A stretch of 64,000 nt of DNA from Micromonospora peucetia (GTDB lineage: Bacteria; Actinomycetota; Actinomycetes; Mycobacteriales; Micromonosporaceae). The translations under genes and the position numbers were made by a program. Within the stretch, counting starts at the first letter, position 1. The number at the start of each line of letters is the position of its first letter. The notes beneath the pieces are model-generated. The model saw only the letters and a list, made by a program, of their open reading frames with translations. It had not been told where the DNA came from and ran no database searches. The stretch covers positions 1,488,001 to 1,552,000 of the forward strand of contig NZ_FMIC01000002.1 of NCBI RefSeq assembly GCF_900091625.1, in the 5' to 3' direction. This document shows positions 46,762 through 55,295 of the stretch, piece by piece.

Positions 46762-47943
46762 TCAGTCGGTCGGGGGCAGGGTCGTGACGGTGGTGGCGAC
46801 CGGGGCGGTGGCGTAGACGGCCGGGCCGTGCTGGCCGTCCACCGGGCGGGCCGGGGCGCCGGACCGGCGGGCCACCTCGCGCACCGCCTTGACCAGCGCC
46901 TCCACGTGGTCGTCGAGCGCCGCCACCCGGAGCATCGGCGGGGCGACGCGCCCGCCCGGCAGCACCACGGCGGCCAGCGTGTGCGACGGGGCGGACGTCG
47001 CCGTCACCGCTTCCACCAGCGGCCCGAACGGCGCGTCGGCCCGGGGCCGCAGGACCAGGCAGCGCTGGGTCCAGCCACCGCCGCGCAGGCCGGTCCAGGT
47101 CTCCGCCGGCGGCGCCGGCGCCAGGTCCAGCCCGGCCGCCGAGACCACGGCGGCACGCAGCTCGTCGCGGCTGAGCGGGCGGTGGGCGAGCCCGGCCGCG
47201 GTCAGCGCCTTGCCCAGCCGGCCGATCCCGGCGGACAGCGTGCGGTGCACCCCGGGCATGCCGCCGCCCCGGCTGACGGTCTCGGCGCGGGCGTCCCGTA
47301 CGGAGAGCCGCAGCGCGAGCCAGACCGTCCGGTGGGCCGCGGGTGGCGCTCCCGGTGCCGGGTACCAGACCAGGGTGTGCGAGATCGCCTGGGCGCGGGT
47401 GACCGGGCCGGTGAAGTCGGCGAGCACCCGCAGTGCCCGGTCGATCACCGAGGCCTCGACCGATCCGGCGGGCTCCCCGGCCCGGCCCTGCAACGCCACC
47501 GCCGCGAACCAGCCCTGTGCGTCCTGCCCGATGCCGAGCCGAATGCCACGGTCTGTGAGCTCCGTCACAGTGAGCTCGGGGGCCAGAACGGCCAGCCTCG
47601 GATCGACCCCGCCGTCCGCCGCGACGGTGCTCCTGGCCGCCTCCCGTCGCCGCCGCAGCCGCCGGCGCAGCAGCAGGTCCTCGTACCACCAGCGGCCGCC
47701 CCGGCGGGCGAAGACGGCGACCACCACCGCCAGCGACAGCGCCCCGACGGCCCCGGCCAGCCAGACCGGCCCGCCCAGCGCCGCCCAGACGGCCAGGGCG
47801 CAGAGTTCCAGCACCACGAGTTGCCCCACGGCTACGGACCCGATCCGACCACGGTCGCGCCGGTCGGCCGGAACGACCGGCCGTTGGGCGACGCCGGACG
47901 GCTGCGGAGCCGGACGACCGGGTGGCGCCTGAACCTGCGTCAT
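46762..47943 (-). CDS. eccE: EccE, type VII secretion core component
   Basis: A 393-aa inner-membrane protein with two N-terminal helices (about residues 36-58 and 60-78) and a long soluble domain. The Arg-rich segment right after the helices ([14 protein letters not shown]) and [17 protein letters not shown] beta stretch fit the EccE family, which stabilises the ESX assembly. Assignment also rests on its place between eccD and eccB. Confidence 0.83.
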   Translation of the reverse strand: MTQVQAPPGRPAPQPSGVAQRPVVPADRRDRGRIGSVAVGQLVVLELCALAVWAALGGPVWLAGAVGALSLAVVVAVFARRGGRWWYEDLLLRRRLRRRREAARSTVAADGGVDPRLAVLAPELTVTELTDRGIRLGIGQDAQGWFAAVALQGRAGEPAGSVEASVIDRALRVLADFTGPVTRAQAISHTLVWYPAPGAPPAAHRTVWLALRLSVRDARAETVSRGGGMPGVHRTLSAGIGRLGKALTAAGLAHRPLSRDELRAAVVSAAGLDLAPAPPAETWTGLRGGGWTQRCLVLRPRADAPFGPLVEAVTATSAPSHTLAAVVLPGGRVAPPMLRVAALDDHVEALVKAVREVARRSGAPARPVDGQHGPAVYATAPVATTVTTLPPTD

Positions 47944-48094
47944 CGCTGACAGTCCTTTCTGGACGGCGGAGCGTCCGCCGGATCAGGTCGGGCGCTGGTC
48001 CCGGTGACCCGTCGACGGCCCCTTATCGTAGGGAAGCCCGCGACACCGACTCGGACCTGCTCGTCGCGGACCCACCCCCCGCCGGAGGTAAGTC

Positions 48095-49684
48095 ATGCGG
48101 ACCCGCCGCGATCAGGTGCAGGCGTACCGCTTCGTCACCCGCCGGATCGTCTCAGCGCTGCTGTCGGGCGACCCGGAGACCAGCAACCTGCCGATGCGGC
48201 GGCTCGGCATGGCGGTCTTCGGCAGCGTCATCGCCGCGGCCGTGGTGCTCGGCGGCGTCGGCGCGTACGGGCAGTTCACCGGCAACACGGCGCCGCTGGA
48301 GCCGAACACCCTGGTGATCGAGCGGGAGACCGGGGCGACGTACGTCTTCGTCGACGGGCAACTGCACCCCACCCTCAACTACGCCTCCGCCCGGCTGATC
48401 ATCAACGAGCCGGCCCCGCAGGTCCGCACGATGTCCCAGGCGTCGATCCGGGAACGGCCACGGGGGCGCACGGTCGGCATCGTCGGCGCCCCCGACGCGC
48501 TGCCGGACCGCAAGTCCCTGACCGGTCTGCCGTGGTCCGTCTGCGACGTCCCGGACCCGGCCGATCCCCGCCGGTCCGGCACCCGGGTGGTGATCGACCG
48601 CCCGCTGCCCGGCGGTTCGCCGCTCGGCGACCGGGGCGTGCTGGTGGAGGCCGACGGCCAGCGGCACCTGCTCACCGCCGACACCCGGTTGCGGGTGACC
48701 GGCGGCGACTCCGCGCTGGCCGCGCTGCGGATGGCCAACGCGCCCCGCCTGCCGGTGGGGCAGCAACTGCTCAACGCCGTGCCGGCCGGGCCGGTCATGC
48801 GCGAGCCGGCCATCGCCGGCGCGGACGAGGCCAGCAGCCTGACCGACCGCCCGGCCCGGGTCGGTCAGGTCTTCCGGTCGGCAGGCCAGCACTACGTGCT
48901 CACCCGGGAGGGACTCTCCGCGATCGGCGAGATCAGCGCGCTGCTGTTGCTGCGCGACGGCGGCCAGGTCACCGACATCACCCCGGCGCAGGCTGGCAAG
49001 CTGCTGACCGACCAGCGGGCGGAGGAGGCCGGGATGCCGCAGGCCCTGCCCGCGCTGCACCCGGTCACCGCGGGCCGGACGGCGATCTGCGCGACCTACC
49101 GGGCGGGTACCGACGGCGGGCCGCCCACCACCACGCTGGAGGTCTTCGACCGCGTACCGGCAGAGCTGGCCGCCTCCGGCGCCGTCCCGGTACGGCAGGG
49201 CGCGCGCGACGGCGTGCGTACCGCCGAGGGCGTGCTGCTGCCGGGTGGCAAGGGCGTGCTCGTGCAGGCCACGCCCGGGTCCGGCGAGAGCGGCACGGCC
49301 GCCCCCGGCGCCACCGTCTACCTGATCAGCGCCCAGGGGGTCCGCTATCCGCTCGGTGTCGGCGCCATGTCGGCGCTCGGCTACGAGGGGGTCACCCCGG
49401 TGGCCGTGCCCGCGTCGCTGCTGGCCCTCGTGCCCACCGGGCCGACCCTCTCGCGGGACGACGCGCTCGCCCACTTCGCGCCCGGCCCCGCGGCGTCGAC
49501 CCCGGCGGGCGGCCAGCCGAAGCCGACGGGCAGTCCCGCGAAGCCGACAGGCAGCCCCGCGAAGCCGACGGGCAGTGCGACACCGGGCAGATCCGGCACC
49601 CCGGCGACGCCCTCCGGCGGGCCCACGTCGAGGTCACCGGCCTCCCCCGGCACGTCGTCCCCCACCGCCGGGTCGGACGGCTGA
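48095..49684 (+). CDS. eccB: EccB, type VII secretion periplasmic component
   Basis: A 529-aa protein: short cytoplasmic N-terminus with RDQVQAYRFVTRRIVSALL, one membrane helix (about residues 37-57) and a large extracytoplasmic domain. One Cys in WSVCDVP and another in TAICATYR probably form the conserved disulfide. The last 65 residues are Pro/Thr/Ser-rich with four KPTGSPA-like units, seen in some actinomycete EccBs. GGAGG precedes ATG 48095. EccB is a core ESX subunit at the outer face of the membrane. Confidence 0.92.
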   Translation: MRTRRDQVQAYRFVTRRIVSALLSGDPETSNLPMRRLGMAVFGSVIAAAVVLGGVGAYGQFTGNTAPLEPNTLVIERETGATYVFVDGQLHPTLNYASARLIINEPAPQVRTMSQASIRERPRGRTVGIVGAPDALPDRKSLTGLPWSVCDVPDPADPRRSGTRVVIDRPLPGGSPLGDRGVLVEADGQRHLLTADTRLRVTGGDSALAALRMANAPRLPVGQQLLNAVPAGPVMREPAIAGADEASSLTDRPARVGQVFRSAGQHYVLTREGLSAIGEISALLLLRDGGQVTDITPAQAGKLLTDQRAEEAGMPQALPALHPVTAGRTAICATYRAGTDGGPPTTTLEVFDRVPAELAASGAVPVRQGARDGVRTAEGVLLPGGKGVLVQATPGSGESGTAAPGATVYLISAQGVRYPLGVGAMSALGYEGVTPVAVPASLLALVPTGPTLSRDDALAHFAPGPAASTPAGGQPKPTGSPAKPTGSPAKPTGSATPGRSGTPATPSGGPTSRSPASPGTSSPTAGSDG

Positions 49685-49791
49685 GTTCGCACCTGGTGGA
49701 TCGATACCGGCGGCGGGTCGCCCGTGTCGCACCGGTCGACTAACCTGTGCCCTGCCAACGGTTATCGACGATGACGTACGGGGATGCTGCC

Positions 49792-50160
49792 ATGACCGGG
49801 CGCACGACAGTCGACCTGATGTCCCTGGAAGACTTCCACCAGAAGTTGGCCAACCGGCTGACCGAGGCGGAGAAGGCGTTGCGGAAGCTGAGCACCGAGA
49901 TGCAGTGCCAGCCGCCGGCGCTGGGCTCGTTCACGGACGCCACCCAGAACTCCCGCCGCTACTCCGAGATCCACCAGTCCTACCTGGACCAGGTCGACCG
50001 GCTGCGTGCCGCGGTGAAGGCGGCCCAGAGTGCCACCGCGACGATCCTGGCCAACTACCGCACCACCGAGGAGCGCAACGCGGCCAACTCCGCCGACATC
50101 TCCGCCGTGCTGAACGGGGTGGACGACGCGTTGAAGCCGAAGGAGGCGCCCCGTGTCTGA
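49792..50160 (+). CDS. Esx/PE-like small partner protein
   Basis: A 122-aa helical-hairpin protein resembling the smaller partner (PE- or Esx-like) of a secreted pair: helices about residues 12-38 and 55-88 with a YxxxE signal (Tyr89-Glu93) at the end of the second. It lacks WxG, which is instead in the downstream gene. An ATG at 49771 is the alternative start. The TGA overlaps the next gene's start, so translation is coupled. Confidence 0.7.
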   Translation: MTGRTTVDLMSLEDFHQKLANRLTEAEKALRKLSTEMQCQPPALGSFTDATQNSRRYSEIHQSYLDQVDRLRAAVKAAQSATATILANYRTTEERNAANSADISAVLNGVDDALKPKEAPRV

Positions 50161-51442
50161 ATACACCTCGCGTTACGAGGGCGTCGGCCACCAGCAGCTA
50201 TACGACGGCGTGATGGCCGGCCAGCCAGGTCAGATCGACGGCATCGCCGCGCAGTGGACGTCACTCAAGGGCATGCTCGACGGGTTGTCCCGCGACCTCA
50301 GCAGCGACCTCGACAAGCTCGCCAACACCTGGACGGGCTCGGCCTCGCAGGAGTTCCAGCGCCGGTTGACGCTCGTCACCGACTACGCCGACACGCTCGG
50401 CGAGGGCATGGCGGACGTGAGCCGGGGCCTGACCCTGATGGCCGGCGAGCTGCGCACCGCCCGCAAGCAGGCGGAGAGCCCGGCCGAGACCGACGACCAC
50501 GACCAGACGCTCTCCGGCGCGGCCAAGGGCGCCGTGTTCGGCGTGCCGGGCATGGTGATCGGCGGGCTGTTGGGCCACCAGCAGGACAAGGCCGAGCAGG
50601 AGAAGGCGCACAAGCGCATGGTCAAAGTGGTGGCCGAACTGGCCGCCGGCTACGACCTCTCCGCCTACGGTCGGCTCGTCGCGCCGCCCCCGCCGCACCC
50701 CGACACCCCGGGCCGGACCAGCCGCGATCCCTCCACGACCCCGCGCAGCGGCCCGAAGGCCACCACGCCGACGGCCGCGCCGACCACCACCGGCCTCGAC
50801 GGGCGGCCAAAGCGCGCCACCGTCGCGGCCCCCGACCGGCCGGGCTCCGGACCGGACGGCGGTAACTCCGGGACTCTCACCCCGGGCGTCGTCGGCGGCG
50901 GGCACCCGGGCAGCGGCGCGACCGGCGGCACGCCTGGCGTCGTGGTTACCGGCACCGATACCGGCACCTCCCTCGCCGGGGCCACGCCGCTGGCCCCGAC
51001 CGCCGTGACGGGTCCTGGCGGGCCGGGCGGCACCTCGACGGCCTCGGCCAGCCTCCAGTTCGGCCCGCAGGGCAGCGGCCCGGCGGGCGGCGTGCTCGGC
51101 ACCGGAGCCCTCGCCGGGTCGAGCGGCAACGCGCCGACCTCTGCGGTCCGGTCCGCCGGTGGCAGTCCGATGGCGGACAACCGGTCCGCGACCGGGATGG
51201 GCCGGCGCTTCGACAATTCGCGGGACGGGGCACGGCAGGGCGCCGCCGGTGACCGGGCGGCCACCGGGACCGGGCGTTCGGGCGGCGCTCGCGGCGCGGC
51301 CAACCGCCACGGCGTCCTCGGCGCCGGCCAGGGAGCACACGACGACGACGCCGACGGCCGGCTGACCTGGCTGACGGAGGACGACATGGTCTGGGGAAAC
51401 GACGCGTCCGCCGCTCCGCCCGTGCTCGGCACCGACGGCTGA
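50153..51442 (+). CDS. PPE-like WXG100-headed substrate with long disordered tail
   Basis: A 429-aa likely ESX substrate paired with the preceding gene. Residues 1-180 are a helical WXG100/PPE-like domain with a WxG turn (Trp60-Gly62), including a Gly-rich loop about residues 123-143. A long Pro/Thr/Gly-rich region (about 185-400) follows. It ends with an acidic TWLTEDDMVWG signature (405-415) as in the protein at 34890. It bears no clear YxxxD/E of its own, so the pair's signal is in the partner. GTG 50153 overlaps the previous gene. Confidence 0.72.
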   Translation: MSEYTSRYEGVGHQQLYDGVMAGQPGQIDGIAAQWTSLKGMLDGLSRDLSSDLDKLANTWTGSASQEFQRRLTLVTDYADTLGEGMADVSRGLTLMAGELRTARKQAESPAETDDHDQTLSGAAKGAVFGVPGMVIGGLLGHQQDKAEQEKAHKRMVKVVAELAAGYDLSAYGRLVAPPPPHPDTPGRTSRDPSTTPRSGPKATTPTAAPTTTGLDGRPKRATVAAPDRPGSGPDGGNSGTLTPGVVGGGHPGSGATGGTPGVVVTGTDTGTSLAGATPLAPTAVTGPGGPGGTSTASASLQFGPQGSGPAGGVLGTGALAGSSGNAPTSAVRSAGGSPMADNRSATGMGRRFDNSRDGARQGAAGDRAATGTGRSGGARGAANRHGVLGAGQGAHDDDADGRLTWLTEDDMVWGNDASAAPPVLGTDG

Positions 51443-51457
51443 CGCACTTCCGCACGA

Positions 51458-51498
51458 CGACGGCCCACCCGGCGGGCGTACCACCGGGTGGGCCGTCG
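51458..51498 (+). terminator. Terminator at the right end of the ESX locus
   Basis: A perfect 15-bp stem (CGACGGCCCACCCGG and its complement) with an 11-base loop, 16 bases past the stop of the PPE-like gene. Confidence 0.75.
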
Positions 51499-51623
51499 CA
51501 CGTCCAACGGGCCCGGTCGGTTCCGGCCACTGGGCGATCCACTTCGGACATGGTGGTGGCGGTCACCCGATCCCGGGCCGTCGCCGCGCTGCACGAGCCG
51601 GGCCCGGGCGATAGGTTGGACGG

Positions 51624-51992
51624 GTGCCGTCCGTAGCGTCCGTCGACCCGTTCTGGTCGGTCACGCTGCGCTCGCTGCGTGAGCTGACCCGACTGGCTGT
51701 CGCCGCGCTGGTGCTCGCCGTGGGCCTCGGAGGGGCCGCCGCCGCGCCGTCCGCCGCCGCCGGTCCGGCCGCCGTCACCGTCGGTCCGGTCGCCACGACC
51801 GCCCGGGTCGCGCAGCCACTGCCGGGCCGCGAGCCGATGGCCGAGCAGGCCAGCGACGCCGCCGCCCCGCCGAGGATCCGTCTGGCCGACACTTCGGTCG
51901 GCACCTCCGCCGGTCCGACCGACCGCCCGGACGGCCCCGCCCACGACCCCGGCCGGGGCGTTCCCGCCCGCCGCGGTCCGCCCACCGCCTGA
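51624..51992 (+). CDS. Small exported hypothetical protein
   Basis: A 122-aa protein with a hydrophobic segment (about residues 20-45) ending in an Ala-rich stretch that looks like a signal peptide or a single anchor. The remainder is Ala/Pro/Thr-rich and disordered. Not recognised. GTG 51624 has AGG nine bases upstream. The continuation after the stop stays coding-like in another frame (see findings), so a frameshift is possible. Confidence 0.45.
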   Translation: MPSVASVDPFWSVTLRSLRELTRLAVAALVLAVGLGGAAAAPSAAAGPAAVTVGPVATTARVAQPLPGREPMAEQASDAAAPPRIRLADTSVGTSAGPTDRPDGPAHDPGRGVPARRGPPTA

Positions 51993-52238
51993 CCCGTCGG
52001 CCACCGGCTCCGCGTCCGGAGCGCCGGCCGCCACGGACCGCCGTCGTACGACGCGGGTCCGTCCGCCCGGCCCCGATGCTCCGGCCGCCGCGTCACCGGC
52101 GTCCGCCCGTCGGCCTACCGCCCCGGCGCTGTCCGCTACCGGAGCCGTACGCCCCGCACGCGCGCCAACGATGCTCACCCGCCCGTACGCCGGGCGCAGA
52201 CCCTGTCGACTCCCTCGATCGACCGCGAGGTGCTGACC

Positions 52239-53057
52239 ATGCAAAACGTGTTCTCCTCCGTCCTGCTCGACGTGCCCCGGGCCGCCGTGATCTGGCTGAG
52301 CCTGCTCGGGGTCGTCGCCGTCACCGTGGCCGGCCTGCTGCTGCGGCCCGGCCGGCTCCGGTTCGCCGCCGGTTCCCGGATCCGTCGCGCCGCCATGCCG
52401 AGCGAGCTGGAACGGGCCGAGGAAACGCGTGAGCGTTCCCGGTACGCCGAGGAGGTCTCGGTGGCCGCGGAGCGGTCCGCCACCACCGCTGCCCGGCTGC
52501 GGGCCGAGTGGCTGACCGCCCAGGAGGAGGTCGAGGCGGCCTGGCAGGCGTACGAGGCCGCCGAGGCGGATGTCCGCCGGTTGACGGTCGCCGAGGCGAT
52601 GCCCCTTCCACGGACCGTCCGGACGCCCGCCGAGTACGCCGAACGCGAGCGTTTCCTGCACCGGGCCGCCCTCGACGCGTACTGGCGGAAGGACCTGTCG
52701 GTGGAGCAGCTCAGCGACGTCTTCGCGCACCGCAACGGCTGGGACCCCCGGCTGCACCCGGTCGAGCAGGAGCTGGTGCTGCGCCGGGCGGTACGGGACA
52801 ACCTGCTCGCCCGGCAGCGGACGGCCCGGGAGCGGGAGCAGGCCGCCTGGCGGGCTGCCGAACTCGCCGCCGAGTCGGCGGGCAGCCTGCGGGACGAGGC
52901 GTTCGCCGCGGTCAACCGCCGCCCCGAGGAGTCGCAGTCACTGCTGCCGCTGATCGAGGGCACCGGTGTGACGGAGCAGACCCGGGAGTTCCCGGCGGTG
53001 ACCAGCCGAGAGGTGCCGGCGGTGGCCCGGGGCCGGGCTCCGGTCGTCGCGTACTGA
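52239..53057 (+). CDS. Membrane-anchored coiled-coil hypothetical protein
   Basis: A 272-aa protein with one N-terminal membrane helix (about residues 14-36) and a mostly helical cytoplasmic body with strong heptad repeats at about 55-125 and 185-225. Central SVEQLSDVFAHRNGWDPRLHPVEQELVLRRAV resembles no named domain. ATG 52239 has GAGG upstream; a GTG nine bases earlier is possible. Function unknown. Confidence 0.72.
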   Translation: MQNVFSSVLLDVPRAAVIWLSLLGVVAVTVAGLLLRPGRLRFAAGSRIRRAAMPSELERAEETRERSRYAEEVSVAAERSATTAARLRAEWLTAQEEVEAAWQAYEAAEADVRRLTVAEAMPLPRTVRTPAEYAERERFLHRAALDAYWRKDLSVEQLSDVFAHRNGWDPRLHPVEQELVLRRAVRDNLLARQRTAREREQAAWRAAELAAESAGSLRDEAFAAVNRRPEESQSLLPLIEGTGVTEQTREFPAVTSREVPAVARGRAPVVAY

Positions 53058-53135
53058 CCGGCCACGCCGGGCGGAACCCGGTCCGGCGGGGCTGGCGTGC
53101 GGGCGGAACCGGCCCGGCTGGGCTAGCGTGGCGGT

Positions 53136-53468
53136 ATGTCCAGGGAGGCGTGGGTCGTCGTCGGCGTCGTGGCGGTCGCCACGTTGGTCGGCGCGGTGCT
53201 GCTGGCCGTCCGAGTGATCCGCACCCGCCGGCTGCTCGGCACGCTCGGGGTGAACGGCAAGGTCGCCTTCTACGGCGCGCTGCTCTACACCATCCTGCCG
53301 GTGGACCTGCTTCCCGACCCCATCTACCTGGACGACATGGCGGTGCTGACCGGCGCGCTGCTCTACCTCGGCCGGCTGGTCCGGCAGCGTCGGGCCGCGA
53401 GCGCACCCCTGCCCGGCGCACCGGACGCGCCGTCCGACCTCGACCGGGCCGGCCGCCGCATGCCATGA
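53136..53468 (+). CDS. DUF1232 (YkvA) membrane protein
   Basis: A 110-aa membrane protein with the YkvA/DUF1232 signature [16 protein letters not shown] (about residues 53-68) following an N-terminal helix and a short basic loop. Family function is unknown. An imperfect 30-base direct repeat lies just upstream. Confidence 0.82.
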   Translation: MSREAWVVVGVVAVATLVGAVLLAVRVIRTRRLLGTLGVNGKVAFYGALLYTILPVDLLPDPIYLDDMAVLTGALLYLGRLVRQRRAASAPLPGAPDAPSDLDRAGRRMP

Positions 53469-53499
53469 TCGGTGCCGCGCCGCGAGACGGGGGACGGAC

Positions 53500-53907
53500 A
53501 TGCCCGGCGACCATCGGTTGGCACCGCAGGACGAACTGGTCGTCGCGTTCTGCCGGGAACGGCACCTGGCCACGTTGACCACCCTCCGCGCGGACGGCAG
53601 CCCGCACGTCGTACCGGTGGGGGTCACCTTCGACGCGGCGACAGGCCTGGCCCGAGTGATCACCGACGGGGCGTCCCGCAAGGCGCGGCACGTCGCCGCC
53701 GCCGGCCCGCAAGGCGCCCCGGTGGCCGTCTGCCACGTCGACGGGCGACGCTGGCTCACCTTCGAGGGGCGGGCCGTGGTGCGCTCCGACCGGCCGGCGG
53801 TCGCCGAAGCCGAGCGCCGGTACGCCGAGCGCTACCGGACGCCCCGCACGAATCCGGGCAGGGTGGTCATCGAGATCTCCGTGACCCGCCTGCTGGGAAA
53901 CCTGTAA
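53500..53907 (+). CDS. Pyridoxamine-oxidase-like split-barrel protein (F420/FMN-dependent)
   Basis: A 135-aa split beta-barrel protein of the PPOX/deazaflavin-dependent group: the opening [24 protein letters not shown], then [12 protein letters not shown] and FEGRAVV. Such short actinobacterial members use F420H2 or FMN to reduce substrates such as biliverdin; the substrate here is unknown. ATG 53500 follows GGGGGACGG. Confidence 0.8.
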   Translation: MPGDHRLAPQDELVVAFCRERHLATLTTLRADGSPHVVPVGVTFDAATGLARVITDGASRKARHVAAAGPQGAPVAVCHVDGRRWLTFEGRAVVRSDRPAVAEAERRYAERYRTPRTNPGRVVIEISVTRLLGNL

Positions 53908-54284
53908 CCGACTGACCGTTTCGTCCCGCGACGCGTCGGGCCGCACGATTGACCGGTCCACCCGCCCCGCCCGCCGTGCCCCGGCGGCGGAGGCAGTGGG
54001 GATGCGAACCGGCCCGGCGTCCGGATGGCATGGCCGGCGGGCGGCGTGTGACACGCGGCATCCGTACGCCGGAATTCTGCTGCCCGCGGCCCGGTTGAAC
54101 CTCGACGTGCGGCCGGTACGCCCCGGCCGAAAGCCGGAATGCCCACCGGAGCAGGGCCGTTGCGTCCCTGAGTACGCCCGTGGGCCGACCGCCCCGGGCC
54201 GTCGAGTCCCCGAGCCGAGCGCCTCTCCCGGTGCTGTGCGCCCCCGATCCCCCGGAGGCGTCGACCCCCGATTGGAGCCCGACC
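53908..54284. other. Intergenic stretch without identified gene
   Basis: A 377-base gap before the C39-like peptidase gene. No convincing gene, tRNA or terminator was found. It contains a small GNRA-like element near 54125-54140 (CCGGCCGAAAGCCGG) and several G-rich segments; no known riboswitch family is matched by eye. Confidence 0.3.
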
Positions 54285-54962
54285 ATGAATCCGATCGTCC
54301 AGAGAAGCGGCCTTTCCGTCGTCGGCCTGCTGGTCGCCGGTGGCTGCCTCGCGGGCACGACGGTGACTGCCCAGGCGGCAGCGGCGGCGACCACCCCGGC
54401 CGGTCCGGTGCACACCGACCGGGATGGCCGTGCCGAACAGAACGGCCGCGCCGACCGGCGGGCCGAGCGCACGGTGAACATCGAGTACCAGGCTCAGCCC
54501 AACTTCTACTATTGCGGCCCGGCCGCGACCCGCATCGCCCTGTCGGCGATGGGCAAGGCGCTCTCCCAGGACGAGGTCGCGAAGAAGTTGGGCACCACCG
54601 AGGCCGGCACCGACTCGGCCCTGGACACCACCCGGGTGCTCAACGAGCTGACCGGCGGCAGGTACCGGACCACCGAGATCCCGGACCCGGTGGCCAGGCC
54701 GGCGCAGGTCGACCGGCTGCGGGCCGACGTGCTCGCCGCGTTGGACGAGGGCCGGCCGGTGGTGGCCAACGTCAAGGGCACCGCAGTCGACACCGACGGC
54801 CACCCGCAGTCGTACGAGGGCGGGCACTACCTGACCCTGGTGGGCTACCGGGACGGCGGTGGCCTGATCCGGATCGCGGACCCGGCCTCTCCGGAAGGCG
54901 AGTACTGGATGACCCTGGAGAAGGTCGCCAACTGGATCGCCGAGCGTGGTTACTCGTCCTGA
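54285..54962 (+). CDS. Secreted C39-like peptidase
   Basis: An exported 225-aa protein: signal peptide (about residues 1-33), a charged Asp/Arg-rich linker and a C39-type papain-fold domain with Cys77 (NFYYCGPAA), His181 (GGHYLTLVGY) and Asp199 (IADPAS) as catalytic triad. C39-like secreted peptidases cut Gly-Gly-type or other peptides; the target is unknown. ATG 54285 follows GGAG by eight bases. Confidence 0.85.
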   Translation: MNPIVQRSGLSVVGLLVAGGCLAGTTVTAQAAAAATTPAGPVHTDRDGRAEQNGRADRRAERTVNIEYQAQPNFYYCGPAATRIALSAMGKALSQDEVAKKLGTTEAGTDSALDTTRVLNELTGGRYRTTEIPDPVARPAQVDRLRADVLAALDEGRPVVANVKGTAVDTDGHPQSYEGGHYLTLVGYRDGGGLIRIADPASPEGEYWMTLEKVANWIAERGYSS

Positions 54963-55054
54963 TCCGACCGAAAACTGGTTGACCTGTCCCCGGGCCGGCG
55001 GCACGATCGGCCCGGCTGCGATCATCGCCCCCACGCCGGCACACCCACCCGGGC

Positions 55055-55291
55055 TCAGGGCTCCGGTGCGATCCGGCGCGGGCCGTCCGCCTCGGACACG
55101 ATGATCGCCTCCATCGGGCAGGAGTCCGCGGCGTCCACCAGCGCGTCGTCCGGCGCGACCCGTTCGGCCAGCGGGCGGGACAGCCCGCTCACCAGCACGA
55201 AATGCCCCGGCGCGGTGCCCGCGCAGATCCCCGACCCGATGCACCGCGTCGGATCCACCCGCACCCGCCACTGCTCGTTCGTCGCACTCAC
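55055..55291 (-). CDS. [3Fe-4S] ferredoxin
   Basis: A 78-aa bacterial-type ferredoxin with three cluster Cys (Cys17, Cys23, Cys58) and Ser at position 20 where a [4Fe-4S] protein has a fourth Cys, giving a [3Fe-4S] cluster. It starts 4 bases after the end of the P450 gene and is its likely electron donor. Confidence 0.87.
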   Translation of the reverse strand: MSATNEQWRVRVDPTRCIGSGICAGTAPGHFVLVSGLSRPLAERVAPDDALVDAADSCPMEAIIVSEADGPRRIAPEP

Positions 55292-55295
55292 CGGA

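Noticed and set aside
45145..47689. Extension of the eccC frame upstream of 45142
   Set aside because: Runs antisense through eccD with biased composition; GTG 45142 has an excellent ribosome site and matches EccC starts.
53996..54284. Possible coding region upstream of the C39 peptidase
   Set aside because: The open frame continues out of frame through the peptidase gene and has no recognisable content.
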